The translations under genes and the position numbers were made by a program. A stretch of 64,000 nt of DNA from an uncultured Pelagibacteraceae bacterium. GTDB lineage: Bacteria > Pseudomonadota > Alphaproteobacteria > Pelagibacterales > Pelagibacteraceae. How positions within the stretch are numbered: position 1 is the stretch's first letter; each line of letters opens with the position of its first letter. The stretch lies in contig CACIDN010000007.1 in the NCBI GenBank assembly GCA_902585415.1, forward strand, positions 1 to 64,000, written 5' to 3'. Below the pieces are notes generated by a model. It made no database searches and was not told the DNA's origin. It saw only the letters and a program-made list of their open reading frames with translations. Shown piece by piece: positions 54,131 through 63,943 of the stretch.

Positions 54131-55267
54131 ATGAAAAAAATAATTTATCTGAATTTTTTAAAAGAAACTTCAATGTTTTTTTTAATTTCTAGCTTTGCTG
54201 TGACAATAATAGTTTGGGTTATACAGGCTGTAAATTACTTGGAATTTGTTACAGAGGATGGACACAGTTTTAAAATTTACTTTTATTATACTCTTCTAAG
54301 TCTACCAAAAATATTCAACAAACTATTACCTTTTATGTTTTTCTTTTCGATTTTTTTTAACCTATTAAAGTACGAAGAACAGAATCAGACACTAATTTTT
54401 TGGACTAATGGAATTAGTAAAATTAAATTTTTAAATGTAATATTAATATACTCTATAATTTTTTTAATAGTAAATTTTTTATTCAGTACGTTTATAGTTC
54501 CTAATTCACAAGATAAAGCTAGATCTTATATAAGAAAATCAAATATTGATTATTTACCTTTTTTGATAAAACCAAAAAAATTTATAGATACTGTAGAACA
54601 ACTAACAATATACTCAGACAAGAGAGAGAATGAAATATTAGAAAATATTTTAATTAAAGACAAATTTTCTTTAGAGAAATCAAAAATAATTTATGCAAAA
54701 AAAGGCTATTTTACAATTATTGAAGAAACAAATTTTTTAGTACTTAAAGATGGGAAAATTTTAAATATTAATAAAGATAAAACAAATTCATTCGACTTTA
54801 AACAAACCCAAATTAATTTGTCAAATTACGGAACAAAAACTACAACTACACCAAAAATACAAGAGACGAATACACTAGATCTATTAAATTGTTTAGCTAA
54901 ATCAAATAATATTTTTCAAGATAAAGCTGATAAAAAATCTGATAAATTTAAATGTGATCGAGATGAAGTATTTAAAAATGAAATTTTTAAGGAATTATCT
55001 TCAAGAATATTTAAACCATTTTACTTACCTTTATTGGCATTAATTGGAGGTTTATTGTTAATAAAATCAAAAAATTCTCAAGGATATACTAATTTCAAAC
55101 TAAAAATATTTACTATTGCAATTTCTTTTATATCCATTTCTGAAATCTCTGCAAAATTTTACTCAACAAATTTAAAGGAAAGCTCGTTAATTTTTTTGAT
55201 ACCTTTATTTGCATTTATTTTTTTCTACTATTATTTTTATAAAAAATCAAAGAGCCAAATGTCATGA
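54131..55267 (+). CDS. lptF: LPS export permease LptF
   Basis: The 378-residue YjgP/YjgQ protein has three N-terminal and three C-terminal membrane helices around a periplasmic beta-jellyroll (about 135-270). Typical pieces are VTIIVWVIQAVNYLEF, LPKIFNKLLPFMFFFSI and the C-terminal SSRIFKPFYLPLLALIGGLL. With LptG and LptB it pulls lipopolysaccharide out of the inner membrane. The low-complexity internal linker is common in this genome. The stop overlaps the lptG start by four bases. Confidence 0.93.
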   Translation: MKKIIYLNFLKETSMFFLISSFAVTIIVWVIQAVNYLEFVTEDGHSFKIYFYYTLLSLPKIFNKLLPFMFFFSIFFNLLKYEEQNQTLIFWTNGISKIKFLNVILIYSIIFLIVNFLFSTFIVPNSQDKARSYIRKSNIDYLPFLIKPKKFIDTVEQLTIYSDKRENEILENILIKDKFSLEKSKIIYAKKGYFTIIEETNFLVLKDGKILNINKDKTNSFDFKQTQINLSNYGTKTTTTPKIQETNTLDLLNCLAKSNNIFQDKADKKSDKFKCDRDEVFKNEIFKELSSRIFKPFYLPLLALIGGLLLIKSKNSQGYTNFKLKIFTIAISFISISEISAKFYSTNLKESSLIFLIPLFAFIFFYYYFYKKSKSQMS

Positions 55268-56346
55268 TTTTGCAAACCTATCAAATATATTTGAGTAAGA
55301 TTTTTTTAACCACCCTGTTAAAAACATTTTTTATTTTTTTTTCTTTAGCTTTTATACTTAACATTTTTGAAGAGGTAAATTTTTTTAAAGAATTTGAAAT
55401 ATCAATCACATTACCAATTTTTTTAACCTTTTTGAATATACCATCTATTATATTTGAAATATTTCCTTTTATTTTTTTAATTACTTCTCAATTCGCGTTT
55501 ATAAAACTTATTGAGCAAAATGAAATTATTGTTTTGAAAAATTTAGGCTTAGATAATCTAAAAATAATTAAAATTTTATCAATCCTAAGTTTTTGTTTAG
55601 GAATTTTCATAATCACAATTTATTATAACTTAGCCTCGAATTTAAAATTCTCTTATCTGAATTTAAAAAATACCTACGCTAAAGATAATAAATATTTAGC
55701 TGTTATTACCGAAAATGGTATTTGGATCAAAGACCAAGTCAACGACTTAGTAAATATAATTAACGCAAATAAACTAGAGGACAAAATTTTATATAATGTA
55801 GATATAATTCAATTTGATAAAGATTTTAATTTTAAAAGTAGTATTGTGACAGACAAAGTTTTAATTCAAAATAAATCATGGCTTATAAGCGAGGCAATAA
55901 TATCAGATGATAAAGGAAAATTAAAAAAAATTAATAACTATGTTTTAAAAACAAATTTAAACTACAACGACATAAACTCACTATACTCTAATCTTTCATC
56001 ATTAAACATTTTTGAGCTTAATAATTTAAGAAAAAAATACGACTCTATTAATTATTCATCTACTGAGGTAAATTCAGCTATCCAAAAGTTAATTTCATTC
56101 CCATTTTATTTAATGATTATGACAATTTTAGCCTCTATAATAATGATTAATATCAAATACAATAAATCTAAAATATTTCATTTAATTTTTGGAGTGCTAA
56201 TTTCGGTAATAATTTATTATTTGAGTTTCTTTTTTGAAGAATTAGGTAAAAATGAAAGGTTACCGTTATCTTTATCAATTTGGATGCCATTAATAATAAT
56301 TTTTTTAATATCAACAATAAATCTTGTTAAAATTAATGAAAAATAA
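55264..56346 (+). CDS. lptG: LPS export permease LptG
   Basis: The 360-residue partner of LptF has the same six-helix plan with a periplasmic domain (about 110-250). It starts YQIYLSKIFLTTLLKTFF, and IPSIIFEIFPFIFLITSQF and ISFPFYLMIMTILASIIM are family-like segments. Position behind lptF and before lptD supports the assignment over a second LptF. The stop overlaps lptD by 11 bases. Confidence 0.92.
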   Translation: MILQTYQIYLSKIFLTTLLKTFFIFFSLAFILNIFEEVNFFKEFEISITLPIFLTFLNIPSIIFEIFPFIFLITSQFAFIKLIEQNEIIVLKNLGLDNLKIIKILSILSFCLGIFIITIYYNLASNLKFSYLNLKNTYAKDNKYLAVITENGIWIKDQVNDLVNIINANKLEDKILYNVDIIQFDKDFNFKSSIVTDKVLIQNKSWLISEAIISDDKGKLKKINNYVLKTNLNYNDINSLYSNLSSLNIFELNNLRKKYDSINYSSTEVNSAIQKLISFPFYLMIMTILASIIMINIKYNKSKIFHLIFGVLISVIIYYLSFFFEELGKNERLPLSLSIWMPLIIIFLISTINLVKINEK

Positions 56347-58702
56347 ATTTTATAAAATATTTATATTTGTTTTAATAAATTTAGTGTTTTTTCAAAAGGC
56401 TTTTTCTGAAGAAATTAATTTTGAAGCCAACATAGTTGAATTGTTAGATAAGGATAAAAAAATAATTGCAAAAAATAACGTAAAAATTTTAACGGAAAAT
56501 GAAATAATTACTGCAGATGAATTGGTATATTTTAAAGATGAGGGAATAGCTGAAGTTAAAGGAAATATTGTTCTAAAAACTTTAGACAATAATATAATTA
56601 TTTACAGCGATAGATTGACATACAAAAAAAAGATTGAGGAAATTTTAGTTAATGAAAATGTTTTAATGAAATATAATAATTATTATGAACTTAATACAAA
56701 TAAAGCAAAATATAGTAGGCTAGAAAATAAAATTACGATTGATGATACTTCTACCGTAAAAGATAAATTTGGTAACAAGGTTTCAGCTAAAAAATCAGTT
56801 TTTTTAATAAGTCAAAAATTATTAAAAATAAAATCAGTAAAAATGCAAGATAATGAGGAAAATACTTACTCTTTTGATAATGCCATTATTAATTTTAAGA
56901 CCAACGAATTAGTTGGTGATGAAATAAAAATAGATTTTTCAAAAAGTAGTTTTGGAAATGAACAGAATGATCCGAGACTTAGAGGAAATTATATTTATAA
57001 AGATCAAAATACAATAACTGTAAAAAAAGGAGTTTTTACAACTTGTAAAATGAATGATGATTGTCCTCCTTGGCAATTAAAAGCTGGTGAAATAAAACAT
57101 GATAAATTAAAGAAAACTATATATTATAAAAATGCTTGGTTAGAAATCTACGACAAGCCAGTATTTTATTTTCCAAAATTTTTTCATCCAGATCCATCAG
57201 TAAAGAGACAATCAGGTTTTTTGACTCCACAAATTAATAGCTCGAGTTCACATGGTGACTCTTTGTCAATTCCATATTATAAAGTCATTTCTGATAATAA
57301 AGATTTTACATTTACTCCAAGAATATATACAGACAACAAAAGTTTATTTCAAAATGAATATAGGCAAGTTAACAATAACTCATCACATATTGCTGATTTC
57401 AGCATTATTAGAGATAATAGTAATTCAAAATCACATTTTTTTTCAAATTCATTAGCAAAAATTAATTTAGCAAATTTTGTTGACAGTGAAGTAGAAATTA
57501 ATATTGAAACAACTTCTAATAACAGTTATCTTAAGTCTCACAAAATTAAGTCGGAAATTACAAACAACAATTCTCTTTTAAATTCATTTCTAAAATTAAG
57601 AGCGAATAAAGAAGACTTATCATTTGAGACAAAATTTGAGGTTTATGAAGATTTAACAGTTGATAAAGATAGCGATAAATATCAATATCTTTTACCTGGA
57701 TTCGAGTTATCAAAAAATTTTAATAACAACTTAAATTTAGTTACAAATGGGTACAACAAAAATTATAACACTAATGTTTTTGAAAAAGTTATAATCAATG
57801 ATTTAAAATTCTCATCCACACCAAAAATTAACTCCAATGGTTTTGTTAACAATTTTAATTTATTATTTAAGAACGTAACCTCAGACGCTAAAAATTCGAA
57901 AGATTATAATAATAGTTTCAGATCTCAAAATTTCGGTTCTATCTTTTATGATATATCTTATCCAATGAGAAGTATTAAAAATAATTATAAAAATTTATTA
58001 ACTGGAAAAGCAATGATAATGTATAGTCCAAATAAAAATAAAAATGTTCAAAATCTTGATAGAAAATTAAATATCTCAAATATTTATTCTATTAATAGAT
58101 TGGGTCTGAGTGACAGTGTTGAGGGCGGCCAGTCTTTAACTTTGGGCTTAGACTATGACCTAATAAACAAAAATAATAATAGTATTTTATCAGGTGGATT
58201 GGCTTCTGTATTAAGAGATAGAAATGAGACACTCCCAACAAAATCAACTATAAACAATAAGCTGTCAGATATAGTTGGATCTTTGAGTCTCAAACCTAAA
58301 AAAAATTTTAATTTAAATTATAATTTTTCACTAGATAATAATATGGAGTCGACTAATTACAATTTTTTAAGTACAGATTTAACAGTAAATAAATTTGTGA
58401 CAACCTTTGAATATATGCAAGAAGATGATGAGATTGGAAATGAAAATTATTACTCAGGAGAAATGAAATTTTTATTTAATGAGAATAACTCATTGAAATA
58501 CAGAACTAGAAGAAATAAGAAGACAGATTTAACTGAATACTATAATTTAATTTATGAATACAAAAATGACTGTTTAACAGCTGCTATTAAATATAATAAA
58601 GATTATTATTCAGACAAAGATTTAAAACCAAATGAGGAAATATTCTTTTCTATTTCAATTATTCCTCTTTCAACTTTTAATTCTCCTAGTAAAAGAAAAT
58701 GA
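56336..58702 (+). CDS. lptD: LPS-assembly protein LptD
   Basis: I start at the ATG at 56336 (MKNKFYKIFIFVLIN), which opens with a signal peptide ending near AFSEE; a TTG four codons earlier is less likely. The 788-residue product has an OstA N-terminal jellyroll (about 27-200) and a long outer-membrane barrel with FFHPDPSVKRQSGFLTPQI. It inserts LPS into the outer leaflet. Only three cysteines are visible: C237 and C243 (TTCKMNDDCPPW) and one in NDCLTAA near the C-terminus, where E. coli has a CC pair, so only a single interdomain disulfide is possible. lptE is not in this window. Confidence 0.92.
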   Translation: MKNKFYKIFIFVLINLVFFQKAFSEEINFEANIVELLDKDKKIIAKNNVKILTENEIITADELVYFKDEGIAEVKGNIVLKTLDNNIIIYSDRLTYKKKIEEILVNENVLMKYNNYYELNTNKAKYSRLENKITIDDTSTVKDKFGNKVSAKKSVFLISQKLLKIKSVKMQDNEENTYSFDNAIINFKTNELVGDEIKIDFSKSSFGNEQNDPRLRGNYIYKDQNTITVKKGVFTTCKMNDDCPPWQLKAGEIKHDKLKKTIYYKNAWLEIYDKPVFYFPKFFHPDPSVKRQSGFLTPQINSSSSHGDSLSIPYYKVISDNKDFTFTPRIYTDNKSLFQNEYRQVNNNSSHIADFSIIRDNSNSKSHFFSNSLAKINLANFVDSEVEINIETTSNNSYLKSHKIKSEITNNNSLLNSFLKLRANKEDLSFETKFEVYEDLTVDKDSDKYQYLLPGFELSKNFNNNLNLVTNGYNKNYNTNVFEKVIINDLKFSSTPKINSNGFVNNFNLLFKNVTSDAKNSKDYNNSFRSQNFGSIFYDISYPMRSIKNNYKNLLTGKAMIMYSPNKNKNVQNLDRKLNISNIYSINRLGLSDSVEGGQSLTLGLDYDLINKNNNSILSGGLASVLRDRNETLPTKSTINNKLSDIVGSLSLKPKKNFNLNYNFSLDNNMESTNYNFLSTDLTVNKFVTTFEYMQEDDEIGNENYYSGEMKFLFNENNSLKYRTRRNKKTDLTEYYNLIYEYKNDCLTAAIKYNKDYYSDKDLKPNEEIFFSISIIPLSTFNSPSKRK

Positions 58703-59631
58703 TAAATAAAATTTTTTTTATTATTTTGATACTACTTAATTTCATTACAAACTTTTCAGTGTCAAAATCTGAAATTTTTATTAAAGCTAAGGTTAATAAT
58801 GAAATAATTACAAATTTAGATGTAAAAAATGAAAAAAAATATTTAATAGCTTTAAATCCTAAGCTTAAAAATTTAGCTGATAATAAATTAGAACGTTATG
58901 CGATAGACTCCATTATCAATGAGAAAGTTAAAAAGATCGAAATTGAAAAGTTTTTTGAAATATTTGAGGATGAAGTTGTTATAAGTAGTGTCCTAAAAGA
59001 TTTATACTCAAACATTGGCATTAGCGATTTAAATGAATTTACAAACTACTTAATAAACAATGGTGTTAATATAAATCAAGTAAAAGAAAAAATTTCAATA
59101 GAAATTGCTTGGAATGAATATATAGTTAAAAAATTTAGCTATGCTATCAAAATTGACGAAAATAAAATTAGAGAAAAATTAGATAGTATTGACAAAAATA
59201 ATATAGTTGAAAATTTTTTATTATCAGAAATTATATTTGCACTAACTTCAAAAGATAAATTAGAAAATAAGTATAAATTAATTAAGAACAGTATACATGA
59301 CATTGGTTTTGAGGAAAGTGCTAAAATATTTAGTTTATCAAAAAGCAAAAGTAATGGTGGTAATGTAGGTTGGGTTTATAAATCTCAATTATCAAAAAAG
59401 ATAGCAGATAAGATTGAAAAATTAGAAATTGGACAATTCACAGATCCAATACCTACACAGGGAGGATTTATGATACTAAAAGTATCAGATAAAAAAAATG
59501 AAAAATTTAAAATAGACCGAAATAAACAACTTAGGAATGCAATAAATTATGAAAAAAACCGTCAGTTAACTAGATACTCCACACTTCAATATAAAAGAAT
59601 TTACAACAAAGCTGCTATTAATGAGTTCTAA
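58699..59631 (+). CDS. surA: SurA-like periplasmic chaperone/PPIase
   Basis: The 310-residue protein has an N-terminal signal segment (about 3-24), a SurA N-domain (IKAKVNNEIITNLDV to about 150) and one parvulin domain (about 170-270, with SLSKSKSNGGNVGWV and IPTQGGFMILKVSD). E. coli SurA has two parvulin domains, so this is a short form. It escorts outer-membrane proteins such as LptD. The gene order lptD-surA-pdxA-rsmA is conserved in proteobacteria and supports the name. It overlaps pdxA by 11 bases. Confidence 0.9.
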   Translation: MINKIFFIILILLNFITNFSVSKSEIFIKAKVNNEIITNLDVKNEKKYLIALNPKLKNLADNKLERYAIDSIINEKVKKIEIEKFFEIFEDEVVISSVLKDLYSNIGISDLNEFTNYLINNGVNINQVKEKISIEIAWNEYIVKKFSYAIKIDENKIREKLDSIDKNNIVENFLLSEIIFALTSKDKLENKYKLIKNSIHDIGFEESAKIFSLSKSKSNGGNVGWVYKSQLSKKIADKIEKLEIGQFTDPIPTQGGFMILKVSDKKNEKFKIDRNKQLRNAINYEKNRQLTRYSTLQYKRIYNKAAINEF

Positions 59632-60592
59632 AAGTCCAATTCTAATAATTAATGGAGAGCCCCATAGTATATTTATAGAGCTGTTAATTAAATCTTTAAA
59701 AAAATTAAAAAATTTAAATAGGCCAATTATTTTAATATGCTCTAATGACATTTTAAAAAAACATTCAAAAAAATTTAATTTTAAATTTAAAATTAACATT
59801 GTTAATGAAAATTATTCTAATATAAAAAAAAAAAAAATTAATCTTATTAATGTAGATTATAACAGGTTTAATTTTTCTAACAAAAAAATTTCTTCATATA
59901 CAAATACTTATATACAAAAATCGTTTGATATAGCACTGAACTTGACAAAAAAGAAAAATATTAATTGCATTTTAAATGGACCAATTTCAAAGAGAACTTT
60001 TTTAAAAGGAAAGTTTAGAGGGATAACCGAATATCTAGCAAAAAAAACGAGGACCAAAAATCCGGTAATGCTAATTTATAATAAATATTTAAGTGTAAGT
60101 CCTCTTACAACCCACATTCCAATAAATAAAGTAGATAGAGAGATAAAAAAAAATATTATAATTAATAAAATAATGAAAATAGATAACTTTTACAAAAATA
60201 TTTTAAAAAAACGAGCTAAGATTGCAGTTACTGGATTGAATCCCCATTGTGAAAGCTTTGAAAAAAGAAATAAAGAAAAAAACGAAATTGTGCCTGCTAT
60301 TAAATTTCTTAAAAAAAAAAAAATCGATGTGAATGGTCCATTTCCAGCTGACACAATTTTTTTAAGAAATAATTTAAAAAAATTTAATGTAATATTTGGC
60401 ATGTACCACGATCAAGTTTTGGGTCCAATGAAAACTCTTTTTGGTTTTAATGCAATCAACATAACATTAGGATTGCCATTTATTAGGGTGTCACCAGATC
60501 ACGGACCAAATATAAAAATGTTAGGTAAGAACCTATCTGATGCATCTAGTTTAATAGACTCTTTAAAATTTTTAGAAAAATATGCTAATTAA
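59621..60592 (+). CDS. pdxA: 4-hydroxythreonine-4-phosphate dehydrogenase PdxA
   Basis: The 323-residue enzyme oxidises 4-hydroxythreonine phosphate in the long pathway to pyridoxal phosphate. It has ILIINGEPHSIFIELLIKSL at the start, the substrate segment NGPISKRTF, MLIYNKYLSVSPLTTHIPI, AVTGLNPHCES and FGMYHDQVLGPMK with metal-binding His residues. The length is normal. It lies between surA and rsmA in the usual order, overlapping both. Confidence 0.94.
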   Translation: MSSKSPILIINGEPHSIFIELLIKSLKKLKNLNRPIILICSNDILKKHSKKFNFKFKINIVNENYSNIKKKKINLINVDYNRFNFSNKKISSYTNTYIQKSFDIALNLTKKKNINCILNGPISKRTFLKGKFRGITEYLAKKTRTKNPVMLIYNKYLSVSPLTTHIPINKVDREIKKNIIINKIMKIDNFYKNILKKRAKIAVTGLNPHCESFEKRNKEKNEIVPAIKFLKKKKIDVNGPFPADTIFLRNNLKKFNVIFGMYHDQVLGPMKTLFGFNAINITLGLPFIRVSPDHGPNIKMLGKNLSDASSLIDSLKFLEKYAN

Positions 60593-61364
60593 ACCTAAAA
60601 AAAAATTAGGTCAAAATTTTTTAACAAATGAGAAAATTTTAGATAAAATAGTAAAGTTGGGTGATATTACTGGTAAAGATAATATACTTGAAATTGGGCC
60701 TGGGACTGGAAATTTAACTAAATACTTAATTAAAGCTAAACCTAAATCAATAATAGTAATAGAAAAAGACTCCGATTTAATAAATCATTTAAATTTAAAA
60801 TTTAAAGATACTGTAAAAGTTATAAACAGAGATGTGCTAAGTTTACCTGAAAATTTTTTTATAAAAAAATTTAAGGTTTTTGGGAACTTGCCGTACAATA
60901 TATCCACTAAAATACTTTCAAATTGGTGTCTAAGTAAAAATATAAGATTTGAAAAACTTATTTTAATGTTTCAAAAAGAGGTAGCAGACAGAATTATTGC
61001 TGAAGAAAATACAAAAAATTACAGTCGTATTACAGTTCTCTCTAATTGGAAATTCGATATAAGAAAAAAAATTGATATTTATCCAGATAATTTTTATCCA
61101 GTACCAAAAGTTCAAAGTTCTGTGTTAGAATTTATTCCAAAACAAAAAATTCATAAAATTAGAGATCCTCGGAATTTAGAACATGTAACTAGAGTGTTAT
61201 TTAATCAAAGAAGAAAGATGATAAAAAAAAACTTCTTTAAATTATTTAATAATTTCGATGAAATACTAAAAATTGCAGATATTAAATTGACTGACAGGCC
61301 TCAGAATATAAGTGTGAAAAAATTTTTAGATTTAGTGATTGAATATGAAAAAAATCTAAATTAA
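60582..61364 (+). CDS. rsmA: 16S rRNA dimethyladenosine transferase RsmA (KsgA)
   Basis: The 260-residue methyltransferase dimethylates two adenines near the 3' end of 16S rRNA. It starts [17 protein letters not shown], has [15 protein letters not shown] (motif I), [10 protein letters not shown] and [14 protein letters not shown] with the NLPY catalytic motif. The helical C-terminal domain has [17 protein letters not shown]. It overlaps pdxA by 11 bases and converges on gmk with a nine-base overlap. Confidence 0.96.
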   Translation: MLIKPKKKLGQNFLTNEKILDKIVKLGDITGKDNILEIGPGTGNLTKYLIKAKPKSIIVIEKDSDLINHLNLKFKDTVKVINRDVLSLPENFFIKKFKVFGNLPYNISTKILSNWCLSKNIRFEKLILMFQKEVADRIIAEENTKNYSRITVLSNWKFDIRKKIDIYPDNFYPVPKVQSSVLEFIPKQKIHKIRDPRNLEHVTRVLFNQRRKMIKKNFFKLFNNFDEILKIADIKLTDRPQNISVKKFLDLVIEYEKNLN

Positions 61365-61985
61365 TTTTTGAATATAGTTTTCAATATATAATTTATTATA
61401 TTTATATTTTTTATTTTTTATTTCTTTATTTATAATATTCATAATTTTACGATAACATTTTTGGAGATTATCATTCACAACGACATAATTATATTTTTTC
61501 CAATGTAAAATATCTTTGTCGAATTGCTTCATTCTCTCCTCTACTATCAGTTTATCTTTCATATCTCGGTTTGATAATCTTTGAAATAAAACTTTTTTGC
61601 TAGGTGGCAGAATAAAAAAAGTAATTAATTTAAAATTAAGTTTTTGAGATTTAATTTGTTCTGTGCCTTGCCAATCTATATCAAACAAAACGTTTTTACC
61701 ATTGCTTAATTTTATAATAACTTGCTCTTTGGTTGTGCCATATAAGTTTTTAAATACCCTCGCGTACTCTAAGAATTTATTATTTTTAATTAGGTTTTTA
61801 AATTTTTTCTCTTTAACAAAAAAGTAATCTATACCATCTACTTCATTCTCTCTAGGCTTTCTAGTTGTGTGTGAAATTGAAGTATAAAAATTATTTTTTT
61901 TTGATAATAATTTGACTAGTGTGGTTTTGCCAGCTCCAGATGGAGAAGAGAGAACAACCATAATCCCCCTTTTGTTTAAGGACAT
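61356..61985 (-). CDS. gmk: Guanylate kinase
   Basis: The 209-residue kinase makes GDP from GMP. The P-loop is [13 protein letters not shown] (about 13-25), followed by [16 protein letters not shown] (GMP-binding), [17 protein letters not shown] and [11 protein letters not shown]. The length is normal. Its ATG lies eight bases from the acpP stop. Confidence 0.95.
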   Translation of the reverse strand: MSLNKRGIMVVLSSPSGAGKTTLVKLLSKKNNFYTSISHTTRKPRENEVDGIDYFFVKEKKFKNLIKNNKFLEYARVFKNLYGTTKEQVIIKLSNGKNVLFDIDWQGTEQIKSQKLNFKLITFFILPPSKKVLFQRLSNRDMKDKLIVEERMKQFDKDILHWKKYNYVVVNDNLQKCYRKIMNIINKEIKNKKYKYNKLYIENYIQKLI

Positions 61986-61993
61986 CTAAATAA

Positions 61994-62233
61994 TTAGTTA
62001 CTTTTAGTCTCAATAAATTTAATAGCGTCACCAACAGTAAGAATTTTTTCTGCTTCGCTATCAGAAATTTCTGATCCAAATTCCTCTTCAAAAGCCATAA
62101 CAAGTTCTACGGTATCTAAGCTATCAGCTCCTAGATCATCAATAAAACTCGAGTCATCCGTAACTTTACTTTCATCTATACCTAGATGATCTGCAACAAT
62201 TTTTTTTACTTTATTTGATATATCTTCTGCCAT
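61994..62233 (-). CDS. acpP: Acyl carrier protein
   Basis: The 79-residue acidic protein carries acyl chains on phosphopantetheine at S38 in [13 protein letters not shown]. The overall pattern is that of bacterial AcpP, highly acidic and helical. It is the third gene of a fabD-fabG-acpP row on the minus strand, the usual order of fatty acid genes. Confidence 0.97.
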   Translation of the reverse strand: MAEDISNKVKKIVADHLGIDESKVTDDSSFIDDLGADSLDTVELVMAFEEEFGSEISDSEAEKILTVGDAIKFIETKSN

Positions 62234-62280
62234 TTTGATCCTTTGTTTGATTTTTCTTAATAATTAAAATAGAAGTTTTG

Positions 62281-63018
62281 TCAACCTAAATACATACCTC
62301 CATTAACATGGACTGTTTCGCCCGTTATGTAATCAGCTAAATCCGAAGATAAGAAAATAACAACATTTGCAACATCAGATGGATTTCCAAGTCTATTTGA
62401 GGGTATTTTGGAAACAATTATTTCTTTAAATTTAGGGTCAATTTTGTCAGTCATATTTGTTTGAATGAACCCAGGTGAGACACAATTTATATTTATATTT
62501 TTTTTAGCATACTCAATTGCCAAGCTTTTAGTAAATCCTATGATTCCAGACTTTGATGCAGCGTAGTTAGACTGACCAATATTTCCAGTGTGGCCTACAA
62601 CTGATGTTATATTTATAATTTTACCATATTTGTTTTTTATCATTCTTTTTATTGAGTATTTGCATAGTAAAAATGTAGAGGTTAAATTTAAATCTAGTAC
62701 ATCTTTCCATTCATCATGTGACATTCTTAAAGATATGTTGTCTCTAGTTATGCCTGCATTATTAATTAAAATATCTGGACCCCCGTCTAAAGTTTTTGAG
62801 CAATCTTCTACAAATTTTTCAATTTCTTTATGACACGAAATATCAAATTTTCTTGTATTTATATTTTGAAATTTTTTTTTTAAGTTATTTAACTTTTCAT
62901 CGTTTGTACCTGTTGCTAAAACATTTGCTCCGTACTTTACAAAAATTTCTGTAATAGCACTTCCAATGCCACCAGTTGAACCTGTTATGATTACTTTTTT
63001 ATCTTTTAAACTATCCAT
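62281..63018 (-). CDS. fabG: 3-oxoacyl-ACP reductase FabG
   Basis: The 245-residue short-chain dehydrogenase reduces 3-oxoacyl-ACP with NADPH. It has the cofactor loop TGSTGGIGSA, NNAGITRDN and the catalytic residues S139, Y152 and K156 in NYAASKSG. The C-terminal ITGETVHVNGGMYLG is typical of FabG. It overlaps fabD by eight bases and is followed by acpP. Confidence 0.96.
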   Translation of the reverse strand: MDSLKDKKVIITGSTGGIGSAITEIFVKYGANVLATGTNDEKLNNLKKKFQNINTRKFDISCHKEIEKFVEDCSKTLDGGPDILINNAGITRDNISLRMSHDEWKDVLDLNLTSTFLLCKYSIKRMIKNKYGKIINITSVVGHTGNIGQSNYAASKSGIIGFTKSLAIEYAKKNININCVSPGFIQTNMTDKIDPKFKEIIVSKIPSNRLGNPSDVANVVIFLSSDLADYITGETVHVNGGMYLG

Positions 63019-63943
63019 TTAAATTTATTTCTTTTATATCAACTATATTATTAATTGATTTAATATTCACATTTTTATCAATTCTTTTTATAAGACTAGA
63101 AAGTACTTTTCCAGGACCAATTTCAACGAAATTATTTGTTCCGTTATTTATCATATATTTTACACTCTCCACCCACCTGACTTTCCCCTCAATTTGTGAG
63201 ATAAGCATATTTTTGATGTCTTTTTCTGAAGAAGATGGTTTTGCACTATAGTTATGAATTATGGGCTTAGAAATTTTATTTATTTTTAAATTATTAATTA
63301 CGTCTGACATAAGTTCAGTTGCTTTTTTCATTAATACACAATGAAATGGTGCACTGACGTTTAAATCTAAATTTTTAATTTTATATTTATTTAAATCTTC
63401 TGAAAATTTATTTAAATTACTTTTCAGTCCACTAACAACAACTTGCTGAGGTGAATTATCATTTGCTATAAAACACTCGTATTTTTTTATATTTTCCTTA
63501 AGTATATCATCAATAACTTTTAAATCAGATCCTAATACCGCCATCATTCCACCTTGTTTATTTGGAACTGCCTGTTGCATAAACTGGCCCCTTTTTTTTA
63601 AGGCAACCAAAACTTCTTCAAAATTTAAAATATCGAAACAGCACAATGCCGAATATTCACCAAGAGAATGTCCAGCTGCAAATTGCGCATTGTTAAATTC
63701 TAAACCATATTCCTCTTTAGCAAGTTTAAAAATTGAATAACTGACTAAAAATATTGCTGGTTGAGCATTTTCTGTTAAATTCAATTGTTCCTGAGGACCT
63801 TCAAATATTATTTTAGAAATTGCCAAATCTAGTATTTTATCTGCATCTGAAAATATATTTTTAACCAAATTGAAACTTTGGAAAAGCTCCTTAGCCATTG
63901 CAATTTTTTGTGATCCCTGACCTGGAAAAACTATTGAAAACAT
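63011..63943 (-). CDS. fabD: Malonyl-CoA-ACP transacylase FabD
   Basis: The 310-residue enzyme loads malonyl groups onto ACP. It has VFPGQGSQKIAMAKEL at the start, the serine nucleophile S93 in AAGHSLGEYSAL, VSAPFHC with the catalytic histidine and VEIGPGKVLSSLIKRI at the C-terminus. It is the first of the fabD-fabG-acpP set. The 57 bases between its ATG and the window edge hold only AT-rich DNA, perhaps its promoter. Confidence 0.96.
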   Translation of the reverse strand: MFSIVFPGQGSQKIAMAKELFQSFNLVKNIFSDADKILDLAISKIIFEGPQEQLNLTENAQPAIFLVSYSIFKLAKEEYGLEFNNAQFAAGHSLGEYSALCCFDILNFEEVLVALKKRGQFMQQAVPNKQGGMMAVLGSDLKVIDDILKENIKKYECFIANDNSPQQVVVSGLKSNLNKFSEDLNKYKIKNLDLNVSAPFHCVLMKKATELMSDVINNLKINKISKPIIHNYSAKPSSSEKDIKNMLISQIEGKVRWVESVKYMINNGTNNFVEIGPGKVLSSLIKRIDKNVNIKSINNIVDIKEINLNG

